Assembly: GCA_900547475.1 (NCBI GenBank)
Contig: URGW01000008.1
Span: forward strand, 29,064 to 93,063
Direction: 5' to 3'
Length of the DNA stretch: 64,000 nt
DNA from: an uncultured Clostridium sp.
Lineage (GTDB): Bacteria > Bacillota > Clostridia > Clostridiales > Clostridiaceae
Each line of letters opens with the position of its first letter. The first letter of the stretch is position 1. The notes beneath the pieces were generated by a model, which did no database searches, was not told the DNA's origin, and saw only the letters and a list, made by a program, of their open reading frames with translations. Shown piece by piece: positions 28,298 through 36,306 of this stretch. The translations under genes and the position numbers were made by a program.

Positions 28298-30299
28298 AAT
28301 AGCAATAAATAATGTAAAAAAGAGTTTTAAAGATTATACAATATATTTTTTAACAATAGCTTTTGCAGTTTGTATATTTTATAGCTTTAATGCTATAGAT
28401 GCTCAAAAAGCAGTATTAGATATGAATAAAAGTCAAGCAGAATATATGACAGTTGTAACAACATTAATATCATATGTTTCAGTATTTGTATCATTTATTT
28501 TAGGTGGTTTAATTCTATATGCAAATAATTTCTTAATAAAGAAAAGAAAAAAAGAACTTGGAATTTATATGACTCTTGGAATGAAAAAGAGTAAGATATC
28601 AAAAATATTATTAGGTGAAACTTTAATAGTTGGAATTTTATCTTTAGCAGCAGGACTATTACTTGGAGTATTACTTTCACAAGGGTTATCATTATTTACA
28701 GCTAAACTTTTTGAAGTAGATATGACTGAGTTTAAGTTTATAATATCATTTGGGGCAATTAGTAAGACAATTCTTTACTTTGCAATTATATTTGGTATAT
28801 TAATGATATTTAATACAACTATAGTATCAAGATACAAATTAATAGATATGTTAAATGCAGGGCGTAAAAATGAAGAAATAAAGATTAAAAATCCAATAGT
28901 ATCTTCAATAATATTTATTATTTCAGCACTTATATTAATAGTGGCATATTACCTTGTTAGTAAAGTTGGATTAAATATGCAAAAGATTGAATTCAAAGCT
29001 TCTATAGTTTTGGGGATTTTAGGAACAGTAGGATTTTTCTTTGGTATATCAGGATTTTTAATAGCTATAGTTCAAAAAAGTAAAAATATATATTTTAAAA
29101 AGTTAAATATATTTATAACTAGACAAATTAGCAGTAAAGTAAATACTAATTTTATTTCAATGGCAGTTATTTCTCTTATGTTATTTATAACTATAGTACT
29201 TTTATCAACAGGACTTAGCTTTAAAAATGCATTAGAAGCTGGAATTGTAGCACCTTTTGATGCATCTGTTAAGCTGTATACAGAAGAAGGGGATAAGTAT
29301 ACTAGTATTGAGCAACTTCTAAATATAGCTAAGTATGATTTTAAGGATAATAAAGCTATCTTTTTCAATACATATAGAATGGATGGACCAGATCCAAACT
29401 CTATATTAAAGGATTATGCAGTAGGAGAGTTTAAAAAGGATTTAGATAACGGAAAACAAAGATGGGAATCTATTGATTTAATTAAATTATCTGATTTCAA
29501 CAAATTAAGGGAATTAGAAGGAAAAAGCACATTTACCATGAATGATGATGAAGTTATGCTTCTTTCAAATTTTAATACTGCAAAATCATCTATAGAAAAT
29601 ATGATAAAACTTAAGGGAATAGTTAATTTAAATGGAAAAGAGTATAAAGTAGCAAACACAGAATATTTAGATGATGCCCTTTATAATTCTTCAGTAGCAG
29701 ATAATGTATTAACACTTATTGTAAATGATAATTTTGATGGTGATATATACTTAAGTAATGCATATATGAATGTTAATTATAAAAATCCAGGTGATGAATC
29801 AGCAGAAGAAGATATAAAAAATTCATTTTATAATACAAAAGATAATAAAGAACTTTATGATTTGCCATTAATAACATATACAAAACAAGATGTATATGAT
29901 CAAAATAAAACTATGGGTGTGACTATACTTTATATTGGATTATATTTAGGAATTGTATTCTTAATAGCAAGTGCCGCAGTTCTTGCACTTCAACAGTTAT
30001 CAGAAGCTAGTGATAGTAGTGATAGATATAAAGCATTAAAGAAAATTGGCGCAACAGAAAAAATGATAAATAAAACTATATTTGCCCAAACAGTAATTTA
30101 CTTTGTAATGCCATTAGGTCTTGCAATAGTAAGTTCAATAGTTGGAATAAATGTAGTAAATAAGTTTTTAAGTATGTATGGAAATACTAATATAGTTCCA
30201 ACATCATTACTTACTTTAGCTATACTTGTAATAGTATATGGTGGATATTTCTATGTAACATATACAGGATATAAGAGTATAGTAAAAAATTCAAAATAA
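28287..30299 (+). CDS. Bce-type ABC transporter permease (FtsX family)
   Basis: 670 residues. Ten membrane segments with FtsX domains at both ends ('KKRKKELGIYMTLGMKKSKI' near the first, 'YKALKKIGATEKMINKTIF' in the second) and the large external domain of about 220 residues between segments VII and VIII (about 310-535) that is diagnostic of BceB. That domain binds the peptide or its lipid target in known systems. Confidence 0.9.
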   Translation: MYSKIAINNVKKSFKDYTIYFLTIAFAVCIFYSFNAIDAQKAVLDMNKSQAEYMTVVTTLISYVSVFVSFILGGLILYANNFLIKKRKKELGIYMTLGMKKSKISKILLGETLIVGILSLAAGLLLGVLLSQGLSLFTAKLFEVDMTEFKFIISFGAISKTILYFAIIFGILMIFNTTIVSRYKLIDMLNAGRKNEEIKIKNPIVSSIIFIISALILIVAYYLVSKVGLNMQKIEFKASIVLGILGTVGFFFGISGFLIAIVQKSKNIYFKKLNIFITRQISSKVNTNFISMAVISLMLFITIVLLSTGLSFKNALEAGIVAPFDASVKLYTEEGDKYTSIEQLLNIAKYDFKDNKAIFFNTYRMDGPDPNSILKDYAVGEFKKDLDNGKQRWESIDLIKLSDFNKLRELEGKSTFTMNDDEVMLLSNFNTAKSSIENMIKLKGIVNLNGKEYKVANTEYLDDALYNSSVADNVLTLIVNDNFDGDIYLSNAYMNVNYKNPGDESAEEDIKNSFYNTKDNKELYDLPLITYTKQDVYDQNKTMGVTILYIGLYLGIVFLIASAAVLALQQLSEASDSSDRYKALKKIGATEKMINKTIFAQTVIYFVMPLGLAIVSSIVGINVVNKFLSMYGNTNIVPTSLLTLAILVIVYGGYFYVTYTGYKSIVKNSK

Positions 30300-30316
30300 A
30301 ATATTATAGTGGTATA

Positions 30317-30352
30317 TATGGTATTCTTCGTTTGGGAGAATACCATATTTTC
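30317..30352 (+). terminator. terminator after Bce operon
   Basis: TATGGTATTCT (30317-30327) pairs with AGAATACCATA (30337-30347), then TTTTCT. Confidence 0.8.
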
Positions 30353-30507
30353 TATAATTAAAAATTACAATAAATATAAAATAAAGTAATGAATAAGTGA
30401 TAAATCGATATATTTTTATTGAAAAACAATAAAAAAGTATTGCGAAATAATAAAGAAGGCTTTATTATATAAGTAACAATTATATCATAGATTATGGAGG
30501 CGTTATT

Positions 30508-30729
30508 ATGAAAAAATATATTATAAATTTAATTCTATGTATACCGTTTATTTTATCAATTTTGTTCTTTATCAAAAGAAGTACTATGCAAGATGTATTA
30601 GAAGTTAATGGTGTTCTTATTGAACAAGGTTTTGGATACTCAGCAATGGGGGTTATATTGTTTATATTAGGTATACTTTTAGTTTGTATAAGAATAGGAA
30701 TATATTTCTTAAAAAAACAGACTAAATAA
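30508..30729 (+). CDS. two-helix small membrane protein, DUF3955-like
   Basis: 73 residues, membrane segments at about 5-23 and 46-67, short external loop 'VLEVNGVLIEQGFGY' between them. The spacing and loop recall DUF3955 proteins; the match is weak. GGAGG site upstream. Function unknown. Confidence 0.55.
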   Translation: MKKYIINLILCIPFILSILFFIKRSTMQDVLEVNGVLIEQGFGYSAMGVILFILGILLVCIRIGIYFLKKQTK

Positions 30730-30827
30730 TATGAACAATAATAAGTATTGTTAGGAGAGATAGCAGAAATTTAATATTATATATTGGGTTAGGGTATTAA
30801 TTAATAATATACATATGGGAGTATAAG

Positions 30828-31688
30828 ATGAGTAGAAAAATATATATTTTAATGATAATGATTATAGTTTCATCTTTTCTAATAATTATAGGTGGTAATC
30901 TATATAACTATATAAATCAAAATAGACTAACTTATGAAGCTGATAAAAGATATGAAGAATACTTAAATAATGTTATGAGATTTCCAGTTGAAATTAAAGG
31001 TGGGGAATACCGTGGTATAGATTATGGAGATATATTTTTACTTAATGAAGATGATGGGGATAAAAAGTTTGAAGATGTTTCAAAAAAGATATTTATTGAT
31101 GAAATTAATACCAATTATTCTGAGTATGTAATTACTAATGACACTAGTTATATAGCCATAAATATAGGGAGTGAAATTAAATTTATAGAGCACTCAGTTC
31201 CAATAAGTAGTATTTATTTAAAAAATTTAAAAGATTTTATGAGAGAAATAAATGATAATAGTATAAATGTATTTCCTTTTAATGATGGAATATATTGCTT
31301 TATAAGTACAAATGAACAACAATATATATTTAATATCGAATCAGGAAAAATTATTTGGACAAGGGGTGCATATTATGAATCTCCCACAGTCGATATTTTT
31401 AATGATACTTTAAAATGTGGTGGAGATTTGAGTACTAATACTTACATATTTAACAAATACGGAGAACTAGTTAAAACTATAAAACCACAACTTAACTATA
31501 TTGGTTTAATAGTGGATATAAGTAAATTTAATATAATAATATTAATTTTAATTATTATTCAAAGAATGTGTAAATTTAATATTAAAAGCACTTTGATAAG
31601 AAATATAGTGAATGTATTTATAGTTTTTACTATTATATTAGTACTTCTTTTATTTACAATTGTAGTTGCTTTGAGAATATCAGGATAA
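30828..31688 (+). CDS. membrane-anchored protein of unknown function
   Basis: 286 residues. One N-terminal membrane anchor (about 5-27), a soluble beta-rich region (about 40-220, with 'YCFISTNEQQYIFNIESGKIIW' resembling a single beta-propeller blade), then two C-terminal membrane segments. The soluble part is probably outside the membrane. No family recognised; stands alone with a GGGAG site. Confidence 0.6.
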   Translation: MSRKIYILMIMIIVSSFLIIIGGNLYNYINQNRLTYEADKRYEEYLNNVMRFPVEIKGGEYRGIDYGDIFLLNEDDGDKKFEDVSKKIFIDEINTNYSEYVITNDTSYIAINIGSEIKFIEHSVPISSIYLKNLKDFMREINDNSINVFPFNDGIYCFISTNEQQYIFNIESGKIIWTRGAYYESPTVDIFNDTLKCGGDLSTNTYIFNKYGELVKTIKPQLNYIGLIVDISKFNIIILILIIIQRMCKFNIKSTLIRNIVNVFIVFTIILVLLLFTIVVALRISG

Positions 31689-31843
31689 ATTTTACTTTCG
31701 TTCTTATACCGTTAGGTATTAAAATAATAGAAATAATTTTTAATGTTGTAGGTATATATGCTACATTTTTACTTATTAGAGATTAAAAAATAAATTAAAA
31801 AAATTTTTAATTTACAATTTTAAAGTATTATGAATAGAAAATT

Positions 31844-31922
31844 AAATATTAAATCACTAAAAATACCGTGTTATTTAAATAAATATACGGTATTTTTGCT
31901 TGCAATTCAAAAATTTTGAAAC
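31844..31922 (+). repeat. sigma-gene leader, copy 1 of a diverged repeat
   Basis: This stretch, beginning TAAATATTAAATCACTAAAA, has a diverged second copy at 33548-33622 beyond the sigma/anti-sigma genes. It includes the hairpin at 31861 and the -35 element of the sigma promoter. Confidence 0.65.
31861..31897 (+). terminator. hairpin terminator upstream of the sigma gene
   Basis: AAATACCGT (31861-31869) and ACGGTATTT (31887-31895) followed by TT. The 289-bp gap 31689-31977 otherwise holds AT-rich DNA and the promoter below. Confidence 0.7.
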
Positions 31923-31945
31923 ATTAATTAGTTTTGAAAAGTCTA
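31917..31945 (+). promoter_or_regulatory. ECF-type promoter (autoregulation)
   Basis: TGAAAC (31917-31922), 17-nt spacer, AGTCTA (31940-31945), close to the TGAAAC/CGTCTA form used by Firmicutes ECF sigma factors, directly ahead of an ECF sigma gene. Confidence 0.7.
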
Positions 31946-31977
31946 ATAAGTGAAGCATCGATATTAAGGAGGAAAAT

Positions 31978-32544
31978 ATGAGTAATATTCTGACGATAAG
32001 TGATAATATAACAATTGATTTTAATGAAAATAAACTTGTAAAACAAGCTATAAATGGAGATAAGAACTCTTTTATTTGTATTTTTAAAAAATATAAAATT
32101 GATTTATATAAAATTGCATATATGTATGTAAAAGATGAGGAAAAAGCTTTAGAAATATTACAAGAAACAATAGTAAAAGGGGTTTTTAATATCCATAAGC
32201 TAAAGAATCCAAGTTACTTTAAAACATGGATAACTAGAATATTGATTAATGTAGCTATTGATATGAATAGGAAAAACTCTAAAATTGAACAATTAGATGA
32301 AGGACATAATGTTATAGAGCATATTGAAACTGTTTCTTTAGATGAAAGAATAGATTTATATAATGCAGTTGATTTACTTAAAGATAATTATAAAACAGTA
32401 ATAATAATGAAGTATTTCAATGATATGAAGATTAAAGAAATTGCTGAAATCATGAGTATTCCTCAAAATACAGTTAAAACGTATCTTACTAGAGCGAGAG
32501 TAGAATTAAAAAATATATTAAAGGAGAATTATTTAGATGAATAA
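31978..32544 (+). CDS. ECF RNA polymerase sigma factor
   Basis: 188 residues with region 2 ('DKNSFICIFKKYKIDLYKIAYMYVKDEEKALEILQETI' area, about 28-70) and region 4 ('NDMKIKEIAEIMSIPQNTVKTYLTRARVELK', about 140-172). Its TGAAAC/AGTCTA promoter suggests self-activation. The anti-sigma gene overlaps by 8 nt. Likely target: cell-envelope stress, as for SigV/SigW-like factors; inferred. Confidence 0.92.
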   Translation: MSNILTISDNITIDFNENKLVKQAINGDKNSFICIFKKYKIDLYKIAYMYVKDEEKALEILQETIVKGVFNIHKLKNPSYFKTWITRILINVAIDMNRKNSKIEQLDEGHNVIEHIETVSLDERIDLYNAVDLLKDNYKTVIIMKYFNDMKIKEIAEIMSIPQNTVKTYLTRARVELKNILKENYLDE

Positions 32545-33529
32545 AAAAGATTACAATAATATAGAAATACCTAAGAATATAGACTCATTTATAGAAGATT
32601 CATTCAATAATGCATATAAATTAAAAAATAGAAAAAGAGTTAAAAATACTTTAGGAATAATAGCTTCTGGACTAGCTTGCTTTATTATATTAGGTATAAC
32701 TAAACCTGCTATAGCAAGCGCAATCCCACCATTACAAAAAGTATTTGAACAGCTACAAGATAGATTGATTAATGAGGGTAAAGATGTTAATTATATAACT
32801 GAAGCAAATAAATCAATAAAGAACAATGGAGTTGAAGTAACATTAACAGATATTATATTTGATGGTAGATATTTATATGTATCATATCTTGTAAAAAGTG
32901 ATAAGCCTTTTAAAAGTGAGGGTATGGGAATTAGTGAAACCCAACTCTTATATGAACATAATGAAAAGGTGAGTTTTACTTATGAAGAGTTAGACTCTTC
33001 AGGAGTAGCAGGTATTGAAGGGGGCTTTATAGATGATAATACATTTGAAGGAATAGAAAAGTATGATTTAAGTTCATTAAAAGCTCAAATACCAGATAAT
33101 TTTGAGTTTGAAGTATTAATTAACTTATTTAGATGTATACCTGATGTTGGTGATGATAGAGCAGAGTTGATGAGAGTAGGAGATTGGGGATTTAAAGTTA
33201 ATGTAAATATAGAAGAGGGTTTGTCTAAAAAGATTGAGATAAACTCTACTAATAACGAGGGAATTGGTATTAAAGATGTTGTTATAACTCCATTTGAGGT
33301 AATTATAACATCTATGCATGAGGAAGATACAGAATCTATTTTATATAATGTAAGTATTACTGATGAATATGGAAATAGTCTTGATTCAAAAGAACGAACA
33401 TGGAGTGAAACTTCATCTGAAATTATATTTAATAAAAATAAGTTGAAAGGTGATAAATTATTGTTAAATATTTACAAAAACTCTTCTGAAGATGAGTTAA
33501 TATTTACAAAGGAGATTAATATAAAATAA
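32537..33529 (+). CDS. DUF4179-domain anti-sigma factor
   Basis: 330 residues. A short cytoplasmic N-terminus (about 1-37) to hold the sigma factor, one membrane helix (about 39-58), then an external DUF4179 domain ('GVEVTLTDIIFDGRYLYVSYLVKSD') and a C-terminal immunoglobulin-like part. Standard partner of clostridial ECF factors; release of the sigma factor probably follows signal-driven proteolysis. AAGGAG site lies within the sigma gene end. Confidence 0.88.
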   Translation: MNKKDYNNIEIPKNIDSFIEDSFNNAYKLKNRKRVKNTLGIIASGLACFIILGITKPAIASAIPPLQKVFEQLQDRLINEGKDVNYITEANKSIKNNGVEVTLTDIIFDGRYLYVSYLVKSDKPFKSEGMGISETQLLYEHNEKVSFTYEELDSSGVAGIEGGFIDDNTFEGIEKYDLSSLKAQIPDNFEFEVLINLFRCIPDVGDDRAELMRVGDWGFKVNVNIEEGLSKKIEINSTNNEGIGIKDVVITPFEVIITSMHEEDTESILYNVSITDEYGNSLDSKERTWSETSSEIIFNKNKLKGDKLLLNIYKNSSEDELIFTKEINIK

Positions 33530-33547
33530 AATCTAATCTAATTATAA

Positions 33548-33686
33548 TAAATATTAAATCACTAAAATATAAATTTAAATGAATATATAGTATTTTTTAT
33601 TTGAAATTAAAAATTTTGTAAGTACCTTGAAATTTAAGAAGTACTATATTTACAAAATATTATATAATTAACTTATAATTATATTG
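33548..33686 (+). repeat. diverged copy of the sigma leader, plus 46-bp element copy A
   Basis: 33548-33622 aligns with 31844-31922. The promoter is degraded to TGTAAG (33617-33622), the same 17-nt spacer, AGTACT (33640-33645). Next to it 33641-33686 matches 34361-34406 with about four differences in 46. Confidence 0.6.
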
Positions 33687-33776
33687 TATTTTATCAGAAT
33701 AATATTATTTATTAAATTAATAGATATGATAATTTAATAAGTATTATGATTTATAAAAGGTGAGGGAGTATATAAT

Positions 33777-34211
33777 ATTGATAGTAGTATAAAAAAGTAT
33801 AAGATTTATAATATAGTAGTAATTTCTTTGATAGCTATTTGTTTTTTATTATTTAATGTTTTTATTAAAATTTCATTAGATTCAAAAAAAATTTCTCCAA
33901 GTGATATTTTAGATAGAGATATAAATGCTGATTTTTTCATTGTAAATAAAGATATTTATATATATGCAGAAGAGATTAAATGGATAAATGATTTAGATTT
34001 TAATGAAAGGAAACTAATAGGAACGATTAATAAAAGTAATGTAGAAGAAGATTTTAAAGAGTGGAATTCTACAAAATTAGAAGTAGGTACAGAGATATAT
34101 GAACTTAAAGGTAATATTAAAGAGGAATATGGAGACCTTATATTACTTGCTAAAATAGGTGAAGAATACATTCCGTATTTTAGATATTCAAACAATGCAA
34201 AATTGGATTAA
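33777..34211 (+). CDS. small membrane-anchored protein with apparent ATT start
   Basis: The frame continues upstream of any standard start to ATT at 33777, which has GGTGAGGGAG 8 nt before it. From there 144 residues: a basic start, one membrane helix (about 15-33), then an external mixed alpha/beta domain ending 'ILLAKIGEEYIPYFR'. A TTG at 33828 inside the helix is the first accepted start codon, but it has no ribosome site and would cut the helix. So this is either a rare ATT start or a start-codon mutation. Family not recognised. Confidence 0.5.
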   Translation: MDSSIKKYKIYNIVVISLIAICFLLFNVFIKISLDSKKISPSDILDRDINADFFIVNKDIYIYAEEIKWINDLDFNERKLIGTINKSNVEEDFKEWNSTKLEVGTEIYELKGNIKEEYGDLILLAKIGEEYIPYFRYSNNAKLD

Positions 34212-34241
34212 TATAGATAATTTAAATATAATATGCTTAAT

Positions 34242-34282
34242 ATAAAAATGGAACAGAGATAAATTTTCTGTTCCATTTTTAT
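34242..34282 (+). terminator. terminator
   Basis: ATAAAAATGGAACAGA (34242-34257) pairs perfectly with TCTGTTCCATTTTTAT (34267-34282). Confidence 0.88.
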
Positions 34283-34360
34283 CTTGTTTTTTGTGGTAAT
34301 TAATAATGTGATCATAGTTATTGTTATAAATCAATAAAATATAAAATGAAAAATTAAATA

Positions 34361-34406
34361 GTATTATATTTACATAATATGATATAATTAACTTACAATT
34401 ATATTA
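34361..34406 (+). repeat. 46-bp element copy B
   Basis: AGTATTATATTTACA and onward matches 33641-33686 with about four differences, 720 bp downstream. It contains GATATAATTAAC, which could be a -10 region for the lipoprotein gene. The rest of 34283-34515 is AT-rich with nothing clear. Confidence 0.6.
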
Positions 34407-34515
34407 ATTTATGTTTGACGAATATACGTATTATAATGCGATTTTAAATATGAAACAGAAATTTTAAGCTAAGAAATAAACAATATAGAAAATATAAATT
34501 ACTTGGAGGATAAAA

Positions 34516-35079
34516 ATGAAAAAAGTATTAATTTTAATTACGATTTTGAGTGTCTTAATTATTAGTGGATGTGCCCAAAGTAAAGATTTCACAATTAAAT
34601 TTAAAGAATTTACAGATGAACAAAGTGAAATATTATCATTAACTGGAAATAGAGCGTTTAAATACGATTTGAAAAACTTACCTAAAGATAAAAGCTATGA
34701 ACTAAATATAGTATATGAAGTTTATAAAAATAAAGAAAAAATAAGAGAAGAAAATATATTAGGTATGGCATATGGACCAACAGAGGATAAGATAGAAGAT
34801 ATTAATATATCAATAAATGTACAAGAAAATAAAATAAGAGTAATGTGTGGTGGGGGATATAGTGATTTAGAGATAGAAGAAGATATATCTAAATTAACAA
34901 ATTATTATTTTAATGGAACTAGAGAAATAAATATAGGAGATGAAATATATTTATTTCATGGAACCGATGGTGGAAGTTGTTTAACTATGGATAGATTAGG
35001 ATTGATATCAAAAGAAGATTTAGATAGACTAATTGGGGAAAATGAATTGAATACTTTTATAAAATTAGTATGTAAATAA
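34516..35079 (+). CDS. small lipoprotein of unknown function
   Basis: 187 residues with lipobox 'LIISGC' (Cys19). The mature part is a mixed alpha/beta domain with charged surface and a Cys near 'VMCGGGYSDLE' and 'DGGSCLTMDR', which might pair as a disulfide. No family recognised. TTGGAGG site. Possibly part of the envelope-stress group around the sigma factor. Confidence 0.7.
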   Translation: MKKVLILITILSVLIISGCAQSKDFTIKFKEFTDEQSEILSLTGNRAFKYDLKNLPKDKSYELNIVYEVYKNKEKIREENILGMAYGPTEDKIEDINISINVQENKIRVMCGGGYSDLEIEEDISKLTNYYFNGTREINIGDEIYLFHGTDGGSCLTMDRLGLISKEDLDRLIGENELNTFIKLVCK

Positions 35080-35275
35080 ATTAAAAAATAAGTTTACAAT
35101 TTTAAAATTTTGTTAGTTAGTTTATTATTAAAGTAATCGATAAAATAGCAATTTATAAATATGATAATTGGATTAATAAATTTATTTACAGAAACTAAAA
35201 AAAATATATATATTAAAATAGTTTAGAGAAAAATTAGATAATTATTATGTATAAAATGTAGATAGGAGAATTAAT

Positions 35276-35511
35276 ATGAAAGAAAAATTTAATAATATTT
35301 ATCCTATAATTAACTGTATACTTGTAATGAGTACATTAATATTTAAAAGTATTGACTCTATAATATGGATTATAATATTAATATTTGATTCTGTTTCTTT
35401 AAGCATATTAGCAAAAGATAATGGTAAAATAGGAGTGAAGATATTTTCTGGAATAATTATTTTTTATCAATAGCTTGTATATTTTATAAAATTTATGAAA
35501 TTATTTTATAA
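35276..35511 (+). pseudogene. small two-helix membrane protein, C-terminus shifted at a T6 run
   Basis: The ATG frame (AGGAG site) gives 65 residues ending 'GIIIFYQ' at 35473. Shifting -1 in the T run 35460-35465 continues as 'FLSIACIFYKIYEIIL' to a stop at 35509-35511, which completes a second or third hydrophobic helix of about 78 residues in all. The natural product is probably the longer one; a one-base deletion, a sequence error or slippage would explain the break. Function unknown. Confidence 0.5.
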
Positions 35512-35549
35512 AACCACTAAATATAAATTATAATTTTAGGGGGAATTTT

Positions 35550-35666
35550 ATGTTGAAATTAAATTTAAAGTATCAAGATATTTTAATCAAAATTACTGCA
35601 AGCAAATTAGTAACTTTAATTATTAATAAAGAAAAGGTTTTAAATAAGATAGAATTATATAATTAA
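35550..35666 (+). CDS. possible 38-residue small protein
   Basis: ATG 7 nt after AGGGGG; 38 residues, basic and amphipathic ('LKYQDILIKITASKLVTLI'). The good ribosome site supports expression, but there is no recognised relative. Confidence 0.4.
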   Translation: MLKLNLKYQDILIKITASKLVTLIINKEKVLNKIELYN

Positions 35667-35688
35667 CCATTATAAGAGAGGTAACAAC

Positions 35689-35976
35689 ATGGCAAATAGT
35701 AAGAAACGTAAGAAAAATACAAAGAAAAAAACTAATAATAAAAAAGTTATTAAAGATGGGAAGAGTTTAGAAGTGAATGGACCATTTATGACTTTTATGA
35801 GTAAAAAATGGTCAAGAATAACATTGCATATTAGTACAGCAGTAATATGGATTTTCTTTTTATTAGATTTTTTTACATTCCAACGATTGGGAAAATTCCC
35901 CAATCCAATATTATCAATTTTAGCATTAGTTGTGTTAATGTTAGAATATGCAGTTTCTAAAGGTTTAAAGAAATAA
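35689..35976 (+). CDS. lysine-rich two-helix membrane protein
   Basis: 95 residues: a strongly basic N-terminus (13 Lys/Arg among the first 20) and two membrane segments (about 46-62 and 71-88). GAGAGG site. Function not recognised. The basic tail should stay in the cytoplasm, perhaps touching nucleic acid or phospholipid heads. Confidence 0.6.
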   Translation: MANSKKRKKNTKKKTNNKKVIKDGKSLEVNGPFMTFMSKKWSRITLHISTAVIWIFFLLDFFTFQRLGKFPNPILSILALVVLMLEYAVSKGLKK

Positions 35977-36141
35977 AGTTTAATTAAATATTTCATAAGT
36001 AAAATGTGGTAGGCGATATATTATTTATATTGCAACCACATTTTTTGTTAGTTGAGAAAATTATTTTTTTATAGAAATAATAGCAAGATTTGGTGTGGAT
36101 TCATCTAATGAAGAGGGTGGAGCTACAGAAATTTGTAAAAT

Positions 36142-36285
36142 ATGATAAGGATAATAATAAATTTTATTAAATATATTGAGGAAATTGGTTCAGAAGGAAT
36201 TATTGCTATTGATAAGGAAGAGAGATTAGTAGTCTTAATTTTAAATCAAAATAATAAAAATGCCGAAGTATACATTGTTATGTAA
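36142..36285 (+). pseudogene. short coding remnant upstream of the cstA 3' end
   Basis: The 330-bp gap 35977-36306 holds a 47-codon frame ending 'EEIGSEGIIAIDKEERLVVLILNQNNKNAEVYIVM', which looks protein-like but has no ribosome site. A short open stretch just before it ('ARFGVDSSNEEGGATEICK') is in another frame. Likely the relic of a lost gene. Confidence 0.3.
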
Positions 36286-36293
36286 GCTTCGGC
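36262..36293 (-). terminator. cstA terminator
   Basis: GCCGAAG (36262-36268) and CTTCGGC (36287-36293). On the minus strand the stem is followed by ATTTTTATT, so it serves the cstA-like gene. Confidence 0.75.
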
Positions 36294-36306
36294 TTAAATT
36301 AAATAT

